In this document: piece by piece, positions 34,227 to 43,474 of the stretch
Numbering within the stretch: position 1 is the stretch's first letter
Layout: each line of letters begins with the position of its first letter
NCBI GenBank assembly: GCA_017432075.1
Contig: JAFRJV010000033.1
Location: 1 to 64,000, forward strand
Direction: 5' to 3'
Length of the DNA: 64,000 bases
From: Mogibacterium sp.
GTDB taxonomy: Bacteria > Bacillota > Clostridia > Peptostreptococcales > Anaerovoracaceae
Notes under the pieces: model-generated
What the model saw: only the letters and a program-made list of their open reading frames with translations
Told to the model about the DNA's origin: nothing
The model's database searches: none
Translations under genes and position numbers: made by a program

Positions 34227-37019
34227 TTATCTGCCTGCAACCTTTTTCTTAATAATGCCTGCTACGCGGGACGGCATGTACTTGCCGATGCCCACGAACT
34301 TCTGCTCTGCAGGGATCATGTTGGAGTACTTGTCCCCGTCCGGCAGACGGAACAGATGGATAGCGTCGAACTTGCACTGTACGGTGCACATTCCGCAGCC
34401 GATGCACTTGTTGGTGTCGACTACGCTGCGTCCGCACTTGAGGCATCTCTCTGCTTCCTTCTTGATCTGCTCTTCACTGAACTGCTTGATCTCGTAATCC
34501 ATCGTCAGCTTCTTGCTCTCGTCGATCTCTCTGATCTGGCGTGGAGGCTTACGGAAGTCAGCTGCAGGAATAACGACATCATCCTTGTTGAGCATCTCGA
34601 AGTGGCGTGTATTTCTGTGGATCATCAGGTGCTGTCCCTTATTGACGAATCTGTGCAGTGATACCGCACCTTCACGTCCCATTGCAAGGGCGTCAACAAC
34701 GAACTTCTGTCCGCTTACGCTGTCACCGCCTGCGAAGATGTCAGGCTCTGCTGTCTGCAGTGTGACAGGGTCTGCGATGATCATTCCTCTTGGGCTGAGC
34801 TCTACCTTTGTTCCTTCGAACAGCTTGCCGTAGTCAGGCTTCTGACCGATGCTGAACAGGACAGTGGAGCATGCCTGCTCTGTTGTCTGAGCATCATCGA
34901 ATGTAGGAGCAAATCTGCCCTCTGCGTTCTTGACCGACAGGCACTTTCTGAACTTGATGCCTGCGACCTTGCCGCCCTTTGTGACGACTTCTGTCTGTCC
35001 CCAGCCATCGTGGATGTGGATGCCTTCGTTCTTGAGGAATTCCTGATCCTCTGCGCCCATAGGCATCTCATCATAGGACTCGAGGCAGTACAGATGTACG
35101 CTCTTTGCGCCCTGACGGATGGCTGTACGCGCTACGTCAGCTCCGATGTTTCCGCCGCCGATGACTACTACGTCACCGGAGAGCTTCTTGGCCTTGCCGA
35201 GTGTTACGCTCTTTACATAGTCAACACCGCCGATAACTCCTTCTGCGTCATCGCCAGGGATTCCCAGCTTGCCGCAGCTCTGGAGTCCTGTTCCGACGAA
35301 GAATCCTTTGAATCCTTCTTCTCTGAGCGACTGGAACGTAACGTCCTTACCTACTTCGACTCCGCATCTGATCTCAACACCCATCTCCTTGAGGATATCG
35401 ATTTCAGCGTTAACGACCTTCTTGTCGAGTCTGAAGTTAGGGATTCCGAGTGTCATCATTCCGCCAGGCATCTCCTGCTTCTCAAATACAACAGGCTTGT
35501 AGCCCTCTATAGCCAGGAAATATGCGCAGCTGAGTCCTGCAGGGCCGGATCCTACGATACCGATCTTCTGTTCGAACGGCTCTCTTGTGGTGGATACCAT
35601 TGGCGGGATGTACTTGTGTTCATCCTCGAGGTCCTTTGCAGCGATGAATGCCTTGATATCATCGATAGCAAGAGCTTCATCAACTGTGCCTCTTGTGCAC
35701 TCGAGCTCGCAGTACTTATGGCAGATAGCGCCGCAAACTGCAGGGAACGGGTTATCTCTCTTGATAAGCTCAAGAGCATCTCTGTATTCGCCTCTGCTGG
35801 CCATATCGATATAGCCCTGAATAGCAATGTGGAGCGGGCACGCGGACTTGCAAGGTGCTGTACCTGTAGGCCATGTCTGGATGACACCGTTCTCGTTCTT
35901 GTAATTCCAGTTCCACTTATCTTCAGGCCATATATTGTTGGTCGGGAGTTCCTGCTTAGGATATTCGATCTCACCGTGCTTTGTGCAGAGCTTCTGTCCG
36001 AGTCTGACAGCGCCTGCAGGGCATACCTCTACGCACTTGCCGCATGCCACGCACTTCTCCGGATCTACCTCTGAGCGGTAAGGCGATGCAGACAGGTTAG
36101 GTGTGTTGAAGAGCTGCGATGTACGGAGAGCATTGCAGACACCTACAGCGCAGTTGCAGATAGCAAAGATCTTGTTTTCGCCGTCGATGTTTGTTACCTG
36201 GTGTACATATCCCTTCTCTTCAGCCTTCTCAAGTACTTCGAGAGCTTCTTCATAAGTGATGTCGTAGCCCATACCGGTCTCTCTGCAGTAGTCTGCGAAG
36301 TCGCCGAGGCCCATGCACCAGTACTGCATGATGTCTCCGGAACCCTCGCCTCTCTCAGTCTGCTGTTTACGGCAGGAGCAGATTCCGAGGCCGATCTGGC
36401 CTTCATATTTCTTGAGCCAATACGAGATGTGCTCTATGTCGAGTGACTCGCACTCTGCAGGGATAGCCTTCTCTACAGGGATTACGTGCATTCCGATTCC
36501 GGATCCGCCAGGAGCTACCATCTGAGTGATGCCTGCCAGCGGCAGATATGTCATTCTCTCGAAGAAGTCTGCGACCGCAGGAGTCTCGCACATGATCTGA
36601 TCTCTCATTACCATGATCTCTGCGGAGCCCGGTACATACTGGTCGAGTACATATCTTCTCTCATGCTGAGGATTCTTTCCGTCCTCGTTCTCGTTGTTCC
36701 ATTCAACGAGACCGTACTGACCAAGAGCTTCGATTACAGTCTTCAGATGATCATCATCATAGCCCGTAAGCTCTTTCATCTTTGCCCAGGTTTTCGGCTT
36801 ACGCTTGCCCATCAAAAGAGCAGTGTCAAGACATTCCTCTGCGATGTCCTTGCCGTATCTCCTGACGACATACTGATAACCGCAGTCCATTCCCCAGTAT
36901 TCAGGAGAATCGATTGAAGGTTTCTCAAGTCCGAGGAGGACCTCTTTACGGTCAGTAATGATCTTTATCAGTTTAAAGATCTTCTCGTCGTGGCTCAGCT
37001 GTTTAGCCTTTTTTGCCAT
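34227..37019 (-). CDS. FAD-dependent, multi-[4Fe-4S] oxidoreductase (GltD-like core)
   Basis: 930 residues in modules. About 1-300 is a helical region with Cys motifs (LGICSCRK near 213, AICNCAVGVC near 288). Then follow a ferredoxin cluster CVACGKCVEVCPAG (323-336), a GltD-type N-terminal Cys set (CKSACPLHIAIQGY; CGAICHKYCELEC), and an FAD site IGIVGSGPAGLSCAY (about 486-500). The NAD(P)H site is VVVIGGGNIGADVAR (about 617-630), and a C-terminal ferredoxin pair has CLKCGR and CIGCGMCTVQC. The protein probably moves electrons between NAD(P)H and ferredoxin or a partner enzyme. It lies downstream of tetR and upstream of hypA. The electron acceptor is unknown. Confidence 0.82.
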   Translation of the reverse strand: MAKKAKQLSHDEKIFKLIKIITDRKEVLLGLEKPSIDSPEYWGMDCGYQYVVRRYGKDIAEECLDTALLMGKRKPKTWAKMKELTGYDDDHLKTVIEALGQYGLVEWNNENEDGKNPQHERRYVLDQYVPGSAEIMVMRDQIMCETPAVADFFERMTYLPLAGITQMVAPGGSGIGMHVIPVEKAIPAECESLDIEHISYWLKKYEGQIGLGICSCRKQQTERGEGSGDIMQYWCMGLGDFADYCRETGMGYDITYEEALEVLEKAEEKGYVHQVTNIDGENKIFAICNCAVGVCNALRTSQLFNTPNLSASPYRSEVDPEKCVACGKCVEVCPAGAVRLGQKLCTKHGEIEYPKQELPTNNIWPEDKWNWNYKNENGVIQTWPTGTAPCKSACPLHIAIQGYIDMASRGEYRDALELIKRDNPFPAVCGAICHKYCELECTRGTVDEALAIDDIKAFIAAKDLEDEHKYIPPMVSTTREPFEQKIGIVGSGPAGLSCAYFLAIEGYKPVVFEKQEMPGGMMTLGIPNFRLDKKVVNAEIDILKEMGVEIRCGVEVGKDVTFQSLREEGFKGFFVGTGLQSCGKLGIPGDDAEGVIGGVDYVKSVTLGKAKKLSGDVVVIGGGNIGADVARTAIRQGAKSVHLYCLESYDEMPMGAEDQEFLKNEGIHIHDGWGQTEVVTKGGKVAGIKFRKCLSVKNAEGRFAPTFDDAQTTEQACSTVLFSIGQKPDYGKLFEGTKVELSPRGMIIADPVTLQTAEPDIFAGGDSVSGQKFVVDALAMGREGAVSLHRFVNKGQHLMIHRNTRHFEMLNKDDVVIPAADFRKPPRQIREIDESKKLTMDYEIKQFSEEQIKKEAERCLKCGRSVVDTNKCIGCGMCTVQCKFDAIHLFRLPDGDKYSNMIPAEQKFVGIGKYMPSRVAGIIKKKVAGR

Positions 37020-37117
37020 ACTTTTCCCTCTCTTTCTCTTACAATATCTTTTCTAATTATCTATAAAATGCCTCGTATAAAGGCTTCTTATCTGAGTCCA
37101 GCAAAGCATGAACACAT

Positions 37118-37696
37118 CTACTTCACGATGATCCCGTTTATCAGGATATCAGCGACCTGAGACAGAGCTTCTCTGTACGGGATATGGTTCTTTACCAGCA
37201 CGTCCTTCTGGAAAAACTGTTCAACAGTCGCCTGGAACATGGTCTTGAGGATAGGCAATGATACCGGTCTGATCGAACCTTCCTTGATGCCCCTCTCAAG
37301 CAGCAGTGCAACTCCTTCCCAGTAGTTTTCACGGCAGAACTTCCAGTGTCTGTACACCGAAGGATACTTTTCCTTGAGAACATAGAGCTGAGACAGGTCG
37401 TTCTGCGTATAGCGTTCAGGCACGCGGCCTATTATCGCCGTAAGCTGCTCAGGAATAGTCAGATTCTCATCATTGAGTATCATTTCCTCTTCGATCAGCG
37501 CGTCGTCAAAGAAGCGGTCGATCGTCTGGGTCATTATGGATCGTTTGTCTTCAAACACAGTGTAGATGGTCTTTTTGCTCATGCCCAATGCGTGAGCAAG
37601 ATCATCCATGGTGAATTTAATGCCCTTCTTGTCAAACTGTCTTGCTGCTTCGTCCAGGATACGGACACGCAGCTCCTGTGATGTATCTGTTTTCAT
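37118..37696 (-). CDS. TetR/AcrR-family transcriptional regulator
   Basis: 192 residues. The N-terminal HTH is clear: TMDDLAHALGMSKKTIYTVF at about residues 29-48. The remainder is the variable ligand and dimer domain. GAGGGG lies 8 nt before the ATG. It precedes the FAD/Fe-S oxidoreductase on the same strand with a 98-nt gap. An inverted repeat (37725-37750) sits 29-54 nt upstream of its start, a likely autoregulatory operator. The inducer is unknown; linkage suggests an acyl-CoA or fermentation intermediate. Confidence 0.88.
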   Translation of the reverse strand: MKTDTSQELRVRILDEAARQFDKKGIKFTMDDLAHALGMSKKTIYTVFEDKRSIMTQTIDRFFDDALIEEEMILNDENLTIPEQLTAIIGRVPERYTQNDLSQLYVLKEKYPSVYRHWKFCRENYWEGVALLLERGIKEGSIRPVSLPILKTMFQATVEQFFQKDVLVKNHIPYREALSQVADILINGIIVK

Positions 37697-37724
37697 AACT
37701 TTAGCCCCTCATAGTTGGGATTCG

Positions 37725-37750
37725 GAAACTTTTGGGTTTATTTCCGTTTC
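37725..37750 (-). promoter_or_regulatory. inverted repeat upstream of tetR, putative operator
   Basis: GAAAC-N16-GTTTC (with flanking bases GGAAAC/GTTTCC), lying 29 nt before the tetR ATG. The same element with identical spacing occurs at 52326-52351, at the promoter of the 2-hydroxyacyl-CoA dehydratase-like pair. Confidence 0.5.
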
Positions 37751-37872
37751 CCATTCATAGTGATTTTACCATTGAAACAAATGAGCCGCAATAAAAAGGC
37801 TCTCATTTTATGTGCTTTTCTATGTATTTTTGTCAACCCCCGGGGAGGGTCCTCTGACAGCCGGTTCCGGAA

Positions 37873-38823
37873 CTATTCCTTGCTGACTTCAAGGCCGAAC
37901 TCAGCAGGCAGGAATCTCGGACATACATTCTCATCTGTGACTATCACAGAGTTTGCCAGACGTGTTCCGATCGCACACGAGTCTCCGAGACTCTTTCCAT
38001 ACGTAAGGCCGATCACCACGCCCGCAAAGAACGCGTCGCCGGCTCCCGTGGTATCCCTGACCTCGGTTTTAGGTGCCGGGCAATGTCCCGACTCACCGTC
38101 CAGTGAAGCATATACCGCTCCTGCTCCGCCCATCGTCACGACCATCGCGGGGATCTGTGCCTGTGATATCTTGTTGAACAGGATCCCACTCATCTCGTCG
38201 GTATTCTTGCCCTCATATTCTTCCGAGAACAGAAGCCCTGCTTCTTCAAGGTTGCATACGAGGCAGTCGATATGTTTCAGGAGATCCCTGCGCTCCATCG
38301 CGATCGACATGTTGGAGACCGGCGCATATAGTTTTTTGCCGTGCTTCAACGCCAATGCGATCACCTTCTTAAGAACAGGCACTTCCACATCGAATTCCAC
38401 GGCGATACTGTCGGCATATCTGAATATCTCATCGCCTTTATCATCCAGAATATCTGCGATACGCGAAAGATCCGGACGCTTGGATATGGACGCGACCACA
38501 TCACCGCCGTTGTCAAATACGGCCAGCCATGTACCCAGTCCTCCTTCGCTGCGCTTGATGTATTCAGTATTTACTTTGTGTTTTGCAAGCTTGTCTTCTA
38601 CATCATTGCTTATGCCCTTTGGCTCAAGCACTGTGACGAATGTAGGTCTGAGCTCAACGTTTGCTATGTCTTCGACTATATTGCGCGCGACTCCGCCGTG
38701 TACTTCGACCACCTTGCCGGAATTTCTTCCGCCCGGGATGTACTGAGCGTAAGGATATCCCTTGACATCCACAAACGCAGCGCCTATCACGACTATTCCG
38801 TTATCTTTCTTCTTTTTTGCCAT
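37873..38823 (-). CDS. PfkB-family carbohydrate kinase
   Basis: 316 residues of the ribokinase fold. The C-terminal anion-hole and catalytic-base motif DTTGAGDAFFAGVVIG is intact, and the N-terminal GGVARNI motif is present. The sugar or nucleoside substrate cannot be decided from sequence. GGAGG lies 7 nt before the ATG at 38823, so 24 upstream in-frame codons are excluded. It begins MAKKKKDNG, an unusually basic start. It is flanked by tetR downstream and thiT upstream. The 38824-38914 gap shows no separate promoter that I can identify. Confidence 0.85.
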   Translation of the reverse strand: MAKKKKDNGIVVIGAAFVDVKGYPYAQYIPGGRNSGKVVEVHGGVARNIVEDIANVELRPTFVTVLEPKGISNDVEDKLAKHKVNTEYIKRSEGGLGTWLAVFDNGGDVVASISKRPDLSRIADILDDKGDEIFRYADSIAVEFDVEVPVLKKVIALALKHGKKLYAPVSNMSIAMERRDLLKHIDCLVCNLEEAGLLFSEEYEGKNTDEMSGILFNKISQAQIPAMVVTMGGAGAVYASLDGESGHCPAPKTEVRDTTGAGDAFFAGVVIGLTYGKSLGDSCAIGTRLANSVIVTDENVCPRFLPAEFGLEVSKE

Positions 38824-38914
38824 TGCAGGACCTCCGCTTTCTGCTTCGATTTTACACCAATTACAGGCAATTAAAAAGGTGTCAGGATTTCCCATGACAC
38901 CTTCTGGCAGAATG

Positions 38915-39463
38915 TTAATTTGAAAGCTGCATCTTGAGATTCTCGAACATCTTTTTTACAGCAGGGATGTTGATGACGATTATCGTCATCACTCCTTCTA
39001 CGGCAAGATAAGTGATGTTGTACCACAGAGACCAGGTAAGAGCGTTGAAGTTCTCAGGCGCATATTCTGCAAAGAATATAACTCCGCTGAGCACCGCGCA
39101 GATGTATCTGCTGGCTACTCCGAGCAGGTATCCTTTTGTAAGGCCGTTCCTTTTGTTTCTCACAAGTCCCGAAAGGCCCATGACCGCAAAGGCGATGATA
39201 TAATCGAGTATCATCTGTACCGGATGTATCACGTATCCGCCGAAAATAAGGTTAAGCAGTCCGGTGACAGCTCCTCCCAGCAGGCCCCATCTTGTTCCGA
39301 GAAGGTATCCCAGAGCTATGATAGGCAGCGTTCCGAAAAGCGTTACCGATCCGCCCTGAGGCATCGAGAACAGCTTGATCTGATCAAGTATCATGGCCAG
39401 GGCTACCAGAAGCGCTGTCGTTGTAAGCTTTACCGTATAATTTCTTCCCTTGTTCTTTTCCAT
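38915..39463 (-). CDS. thiT: ECF thiamine transporter substrate-binding subunit
   Basis: 182 residues, six transmembrane helices. The ThiT-like signature region SVTLFGTLPIIALGYLLGTR and GGAVTGLLNLIFGG identifies the S component. It binds thiamine and works with a shared EcfAA'T energising module encoded elsewhere. The assignment is reinforced by the TPP riboswitch directly upstream (39538-39616). AAGGAGG lies 6 nt before the ATG, inside a hairpin (39470-39493) that could hide it. Confidence 0.93.
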   Translation of the reverse strand: MEKNKGRNYTVKLTTTALLVALAMILDQIKLFSMPQGGSVTLFGTLPIIALGYLLGTRWGLLGGAVTGLLNLIFGGYVIHPVQMILDYIIAFAVMGLSGLVRNKRNGLTKGYLLGVASRYICAVLSGVIFFAEYAPENFNALTWSLWYNITYLAVEGVMTIIVINIPAVKKMFENLKMQLSN

Positions 39464-39469
39464 AAAAAA

Positions 39470-39493
39470 CCTCCTTAATGGTCAATTAAGGAG
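39470..39493 (-). promoter_or_regulatory. ribosome-site-sequestering hairpin of thiT
   Basis: Perfect 9-bp stem: CTCCTTAAT (minus, 39485-39493) with ATTAAGGAG (39471-39479), loop TGACC. The 3' arm contains the thiT ribosome site and is followed by GTTTTTT running into the ATG. It is the likely expression platform of the TPP riboswitch. Confidence 0.8.
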
Positions 39494-39537
39494 AGCGCTG
39501 ACAGCAATGCCAACAACAGGCAATGCAAGTAATAGTT

Positions 39538-39616
39538 ACCTCCCTACGCCGGCATTATCCGGATCAGGTGTAAGGGTCATCCCTTTCGGGACCTCTCAGC
39601 AATCGCTCCCCCGGTG
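39538..39616 (-). promoter_or_regulatory. TPP riboswitch (THI element)
   Basis: On the minus strand the conserved segments appear in order: GGGGGAGC, GCTGAGAGG, GACCC, ACACCTGATC, and GGATAATGCCGGCGTAGGGA. These form the two arms of the thiamin-pyrophosphate aptamer. It lies 75 nt upstream of thiT and should switch it off when TPP is abundant. Confidence 0.97.
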
Positions 39617-39728
39617 TTATTGTGATTATTATAGGCCTGAATTCTTTCATTTTCAATACATTCCACCGGTTGTTGCGAATATGATACAATTATTTTGCAA
39701 AGCAGTGATCGTATGGAAAGAGGTCATC

Positions 39729-40439
39729 ATGAGACTCGATAAGTATCTGTCCGACATGGGTGCCGGCACAAGAAGTGAACTGAAAAAGGAGATCCGCAGG
39801 AGCGGGGCCATTGTCGACGGAAAAGTCGTCAAGGATCCCGGCTGCACTGTCAGCCCGTCTTCACATGTTGTATTTCGCGGTGCAGCTGTTGAATATGAGG
39901 AGTTCGTATACTACATGCTCAACAAACCGTCCGGGATCATCAGCGCGAGCGAGGATGACCGGGAGCCTACTGTAGTCGATCTCATTGACGAACCGAAGCG
40001 AAGGGATCTGTTCCCTGTAGGACGCCTGGACCGGGATACAGAAGGACTTCTTCTCATAACAAATGACGGCGCTCTCTCGCACCGCCTTCTGTCACCTAAG
40101 CAGCATGTCGATAAAGTTTATTTTGTCAAAGTGTCGGGTATCCTTAACGAAAGCGATGTCGGGCTGTTCAGAGACGGTCTCATTCTTACCGATGGGCTAG
40201 AATGCCTGCCGGCGGATCTGAAAATATTATCAGTTTCCGACGAGGATTATATATCTGAAGCCGAAATCACTGTCCGGGAAGGAAAGTTCCACCAGGTAAA
40301 GCGCATGTTCAGCTCCATAGGAGCTGAAGTGATTTTTCTCAAGCGGCTCTCGATGGGTCCCCTGGTTCTTGATCCGGAGCTGGCTCCGGGAGAATACCGG
40401 CGACTCACAGCTGATGAACTTGCTTCTCTCGGACTGTAA
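39729..40439 (+). CDS. rsuA: 16S rRNA pseudouridine synthase, RsuA family
   Basis: 236 residues: an N-terminal S4 domain (MRLDKYLSDMGAGTRSELKK), then the RsuA/RluB catalytic motif VGRLDRDTEGLLLITNDG with the nucleophilic Asp. The family isomerises a single uridine in 16S (RsuA) or 23S (RluB) rRNA; the short form here fits RsuA. AGAGG lies 5 nt before the ATG at 39729. A TG-extended TACAAT (39682-39690) could be the promoter. It converges with comFC, with the stops 4 nt apart. Confidence 0.9.
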   Translation: MRLDKYLSDMGAGTRSELKKEIRRSGAIVDGKVVKDPGCTVSPSSHVVFRGAAVEYEEFVYYMLNKPSGIISASEDDREPTVVDLIDEPKRRDLFPVGRLDRDTEGLLLITNDGALSHRLLSPKQHVDKVYFVKVSGILNESDVGLFRDGLILTDGLECLPADLKILSVSDEDYISEAEITVREGKFHQVKRMFSSIGAEVIFLKRLSMGPLVLDPELAPGEYRRLTADELASLGL

Positions 40440-40443
40440 AAAA

Positions 40444-41232
40444 CTATATTATCATGTCCCCGGCTGCTGCAAATGCAAGAAAGTCGACCACCGATGCGCC
40501 TTGATCTTTAAGCAGCGAAGCTATCTCATCTATTGTTGAGCCAGTAGTGAATATGTCATCTATCAGCAGGATCCTCGAACCTTCTATCTGTGGACACCTG
40601 CTGTTTCTTATGCTGAATGCACCGCGGATGTTAGCCCGCCTCTCTTCCGGTCCAAGGCCTTTCATCGGAAGTGTTCCCCGCGTCCTAATAAGCATCCCCG
40701 GGTCAAAGCGGAGACCTGCTCTTTTCGCTAAATTCCGCCCCATCAGCTCAGCGTGATTGAACCCCCTCTTTTTCAGCTTGTCTGCATGTAAAGGAACGGG
40801 TGTCACGATGTCGTACATCGCCGCCAGTTCCTCTGCCTCGTATTCAGAAAGCATGCGGTCGAAAAGGATCTCTCCCAGCGTATCGCCTATGTCCGAACGT
40901 CCTCCATACTTAAGTGCGAATATGACCGCCTGTGCACATGCCCCGTAAGCGGCACAGACATGTCCCCTGTCAAAGCTGTGTTCCTGTCCTGCAGCCTCTC
41001 TCTGTGAGCAGCCGAAGCACATTTCTCCCGGGTCGGTATCCGCGAGAGGCCGGCCGCACTTGCTGCAGCTCCTGCCGGTGTTCCAGTTCATCGATCTCAT
41101 GCAGTCATTGCATAGTCTGTATGTACGGCTGTCATCTGTTATCTTTCCGCAGCATATGCAATAAAGACCCGGCGGGTACACCAGGTCAAGCATTTCATTT
41201 CCTATCCTTCTGAGCCATGATTCCCTTGACAT
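40444..41232 (-). CDS. comFC: ComF family phosphoribosyltransferase-like protein
   Basis: 262 residues. The N-terminus has zinc-binding Cys pairs (YCICCGK, CSKCGRP and CFGC). The C-terminus has the PRTase PRPP loop LLIDDIFTTGSTIDE. ComFC assists natural transformation in competent bacteria, and the fold is shared with GntX. The ATG at 41232 is preceded by GGAGG 7 nt upstream. It follows recD2 by a single base, so the recombination helicase and competence-type protein are coupled. Confidence 0.9.
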   Translation of the reverse strand: MSRESWLRRIGNEMLDLVYPPGLYCICCGKITDDSRTYRLCNDCMRSMNWNTGRSCSKCGRPLADTDPGEMCFGCSQREAAGQEHSFDRGHVCAAYGACAQAVIFALKYGGRSDIGDTLGEILFDRMLSEYEAEELAAMYDIVTPVPLHADKLKKRGFNHAELMGRNLAKRAGLRFDPGMLIRTRGTLPMKGLGPEERRANIRGAFSIRNSRCPQIEGSRILLIDDIFTTGSTIDEIASLLKDQGASVVDFLAFAAAGDMII

Positions 41233-41233
41233 G

Positions 41234-43471
41234 TCAGAGCCTCCGTCCGAACGGATCCGCGTCAAGGGCGAGCAGCCGCCATTTGAGGCCGGTATATCTG
41301 CCGTCTGCCCGGTTATTGTCTATCATGGAACGCACACGCGCCGGATCACCAACGATGATAACGAGTTTTTTGCCTCTCGTTACCGCCGTGTAGAGCAGAT
41401 TCCTTGTCATCAGCATTGGCGGGAAATTCAGCACAGGGATCACGACAGCCGGGAATTCCGATCCCTGACTCTTGTGCACCGTGATAGCGTACGCGAGGTC
41501 TATCTCCTCGAGCATGTCGCCTGCGTATTCTATGACACGGTCATCCATCCTGACCGTCATCATCTTATCTTCAGTGTCGATTTCCTCAACGGTTCCCATG
41601 TCACCGTTGAACACGCCCTCACCTTCGGTCGACAGATAATCCATGCGCCATTCGGCACCGTAATTGTTCCTCAGCTGCATCACCTTGTCGCCTTCACGGA
41701 ACGTGATACTTCCTATCTTCAGTTCAGCCTTGTCTTCAGCAGGCGGATTGATCACCTCCTGAAGCATCGCGTTAAGGCTCGGCGCACCCAGCATGCCGCG
41801 CTTGGTAGGAGTCAGTATCTGTATGTCGTCCGCTGAATGCACAAAATCGAAACCGGCTTCGATGCGTCCGCCCACCAGTTCTCTTATGGTGTCGCTTACT
41901 GACGTCTCACTGACCTTGCTTATTATGTAAAAATCGTTTCCGCTCTGCTGTTCAGGGTACTCTCCGTTGTTTATAAGGTGCGAATTGGTCACTATCCCGC
42001 TGCCCTCGGCCTGTCTGAATATCTCCCTCAGCCTTATTACAGGAATGCACTCGCTGGCTATCATGTCGCGAAGAACATTTCCCGCACCTACAGGAGGCAG
42101 CTGATCCGCATCTCCTGTAAATATGATGCGCGTTCCCTCTTTAACGGCATTCAGAAGCCCGTCCATCAGCATCAGATCTATCATCGACGCTTCATCAACG
42201 ATGATCACGTCCTCTTCAAGAGGATTCTCCTCATTTCTGCCGAAGTTCAGGATGTCTTCCTCCTCGGACCACACGAATTCCAGCATGCGGTGTATGGTCA
42301 TTGCAGATTTGCCCGAAGCTTCCTCCATGCGCTTTGCAGCTCTGCCGGTTGGCGCCGCAAGTGCCACTGAAAAGCCCGCGGAGTCAAACAGCTTCACGAG
42401 AGTATTTATTATAGTAGTCTTTCCCGTACCCGGTCCGCCGGTGATTATTGTTATGTTGTTGGTGAGGCATTCCAGGATCGCACGCTTCTGCTCTACGGAA
42501 AGTTCGATTCCTTCTCCGAACGGATCATCAGATGCCATCCTTACGGCGTCAAGGAAATTTTCAGCCTGCAGAGGTATAGGTTTCAGAGCGGCATTTCTGA
42601 TCTTCATAAGCTCATGCGCCACCCTCTGTTCAGCATGATAATAGCCATAAAGGTATATCACTGCTGTATCATTGACGCTGTCCTCTTCAAGCTCCCCCGC
42701 AAACACCATGTCTCTCAGCGATTCCCTGACATCATCCATCATCACGTCAAGAAATTCCGCCGTCTTTTCTACAAGATAGCTCTCAGGCATCAAAGTGCTT
42801 CCGCTGGCTGCCCACGATCTGAGCACATAACGGATCCCGCTCTCGATCCTGACGCTGCTTTCCGGCTCCACGCCAAGCTTTGCCGCAATGGCATCCGCTC
42901 TGTGGAAATTTATTCCTCGTATGTCCTCCGCAAGTATGTATGGATTCTCGCTGACTATCCTTACTGAGTCCTTGCCGTAGATCTTGTATACTCTTACGGC
43001 TTCATTCATTTCTATCCCGAGCTCTCTGAGTTCGATCGATGTATTGGCGAATTCCCGTGATTCGCCGAATGATTCGGTGATCTTTGCAAGTGTTTTTGCT
43101 CCTATTCCGCTCACCATCAGGAGTTTTTCAGGAGTCTCCTCGATCACGTTCAGAGTTTCGTCCCCGAACACATCTACTATCTGCGCAGCGGTTTTAGGCC
43201 CAATACCGCGGATGTTTCCGGCTGACAGGAACTCGAGTATCGCATCGGCTCCCTCAGGCATCATTTCCTCATACGAAGATACGCTGAACTGCTCCCCATA
43301 TTTCGGGTGAATGGTGAACCTTCCCTCAAGTCTGTATTTCGCTCCGCTTTTTGGCTCAGCAAAAGAACCGGCTATACGGATCGCGCCTGCTTCTGTGTCG
43401 AAGACCGCTACGGTATAGCCGTTCTCAGGATTGTTGAATATTATCTTTCCGAGTTTGCCTTCCTGCTGCAT
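41234..43471 (-). CDS. recD2: RecD2-type ATP-dependent DNA helicase
   Basis: 745 residues. The N-terminal helix-hairpin-helix region (FLSAGNIRGIGPKTAAQIVD, then MVSGIGAKTLAKI) precedes Walker A ITGGPGTGKTTIIN, DEASM (IIVDEASMIDL), and the late helicase motif ITVHKSQGSEFPAV. RecD2 is a 5'-3' helicase acting without RecBC in repair and fork maintenance. No ribosome site is evident before its ATG, which lies 3 nt after the yhaM stop, so translation is probably coupled. Confidence 0.94.
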   Translation of the reverse strand: MQQEGKLGKIIFNNPENGYTVAVFDTEAGAIRIAGSFAEPKSGAKYRLEGRFTIHPKYGEQFSVSSYEEMMPEGADAILEFLSAGNIRGIGPKTAAQIVDVFGDETLNVIEETPEKLLMVSGIGAKTLAKITESFGESREFANTSIELRELGIEMNEAVRVYKIYGKDSVRIVSENPYILAEDIRGINFHRADAIAAKLGVEPESSVRIESGIRYVLRSWAASGSTLMPESYLVEKTAEFLDVMMDDVRESLRDMVFAGELEEDSVNDTAVIYLYGYYHAEQRVAHELMKIRNAALKPIPLQAENFLDAVRMASDDPFGEGIELSVEQKRAILECLTNNITIITGGPGTGKTTIINTLVKLFDSAGFSVALAAPTGRAAKRMEEASGKSAMTIHRMLEFVWSEEEDILNFGRNEENPLEEDVIIVDEASMIDLMLMDGLLNAVKEGTRIIFTGDADQLPPVGAGNVLRDMIASECIPVIRLREIFRQAEGSGIVTNSHLINNGEYPEQQSGNDFYIISKVSETSVSDTIRELVGGRIEAGFDFVHSADDIQILTPTKRGMLGAPSLNAMLQEVINPPAEDKAELKIGSITFREGDKVMQLRNNYGAEWRMDYLSTEGEGVFNGDMGTVEEIDTEDKMMTVRMDDRVIEYAGDMLEEIDLAYAITVHKSQGSEFPAVVIPVLNFPPMLMTRNLLYTAVTRGKKLVIIVGDPARVRSMIDNNRADGRYTGLKWRLLALDADPFGRRL

Positions 43472-43474
43472 TTA

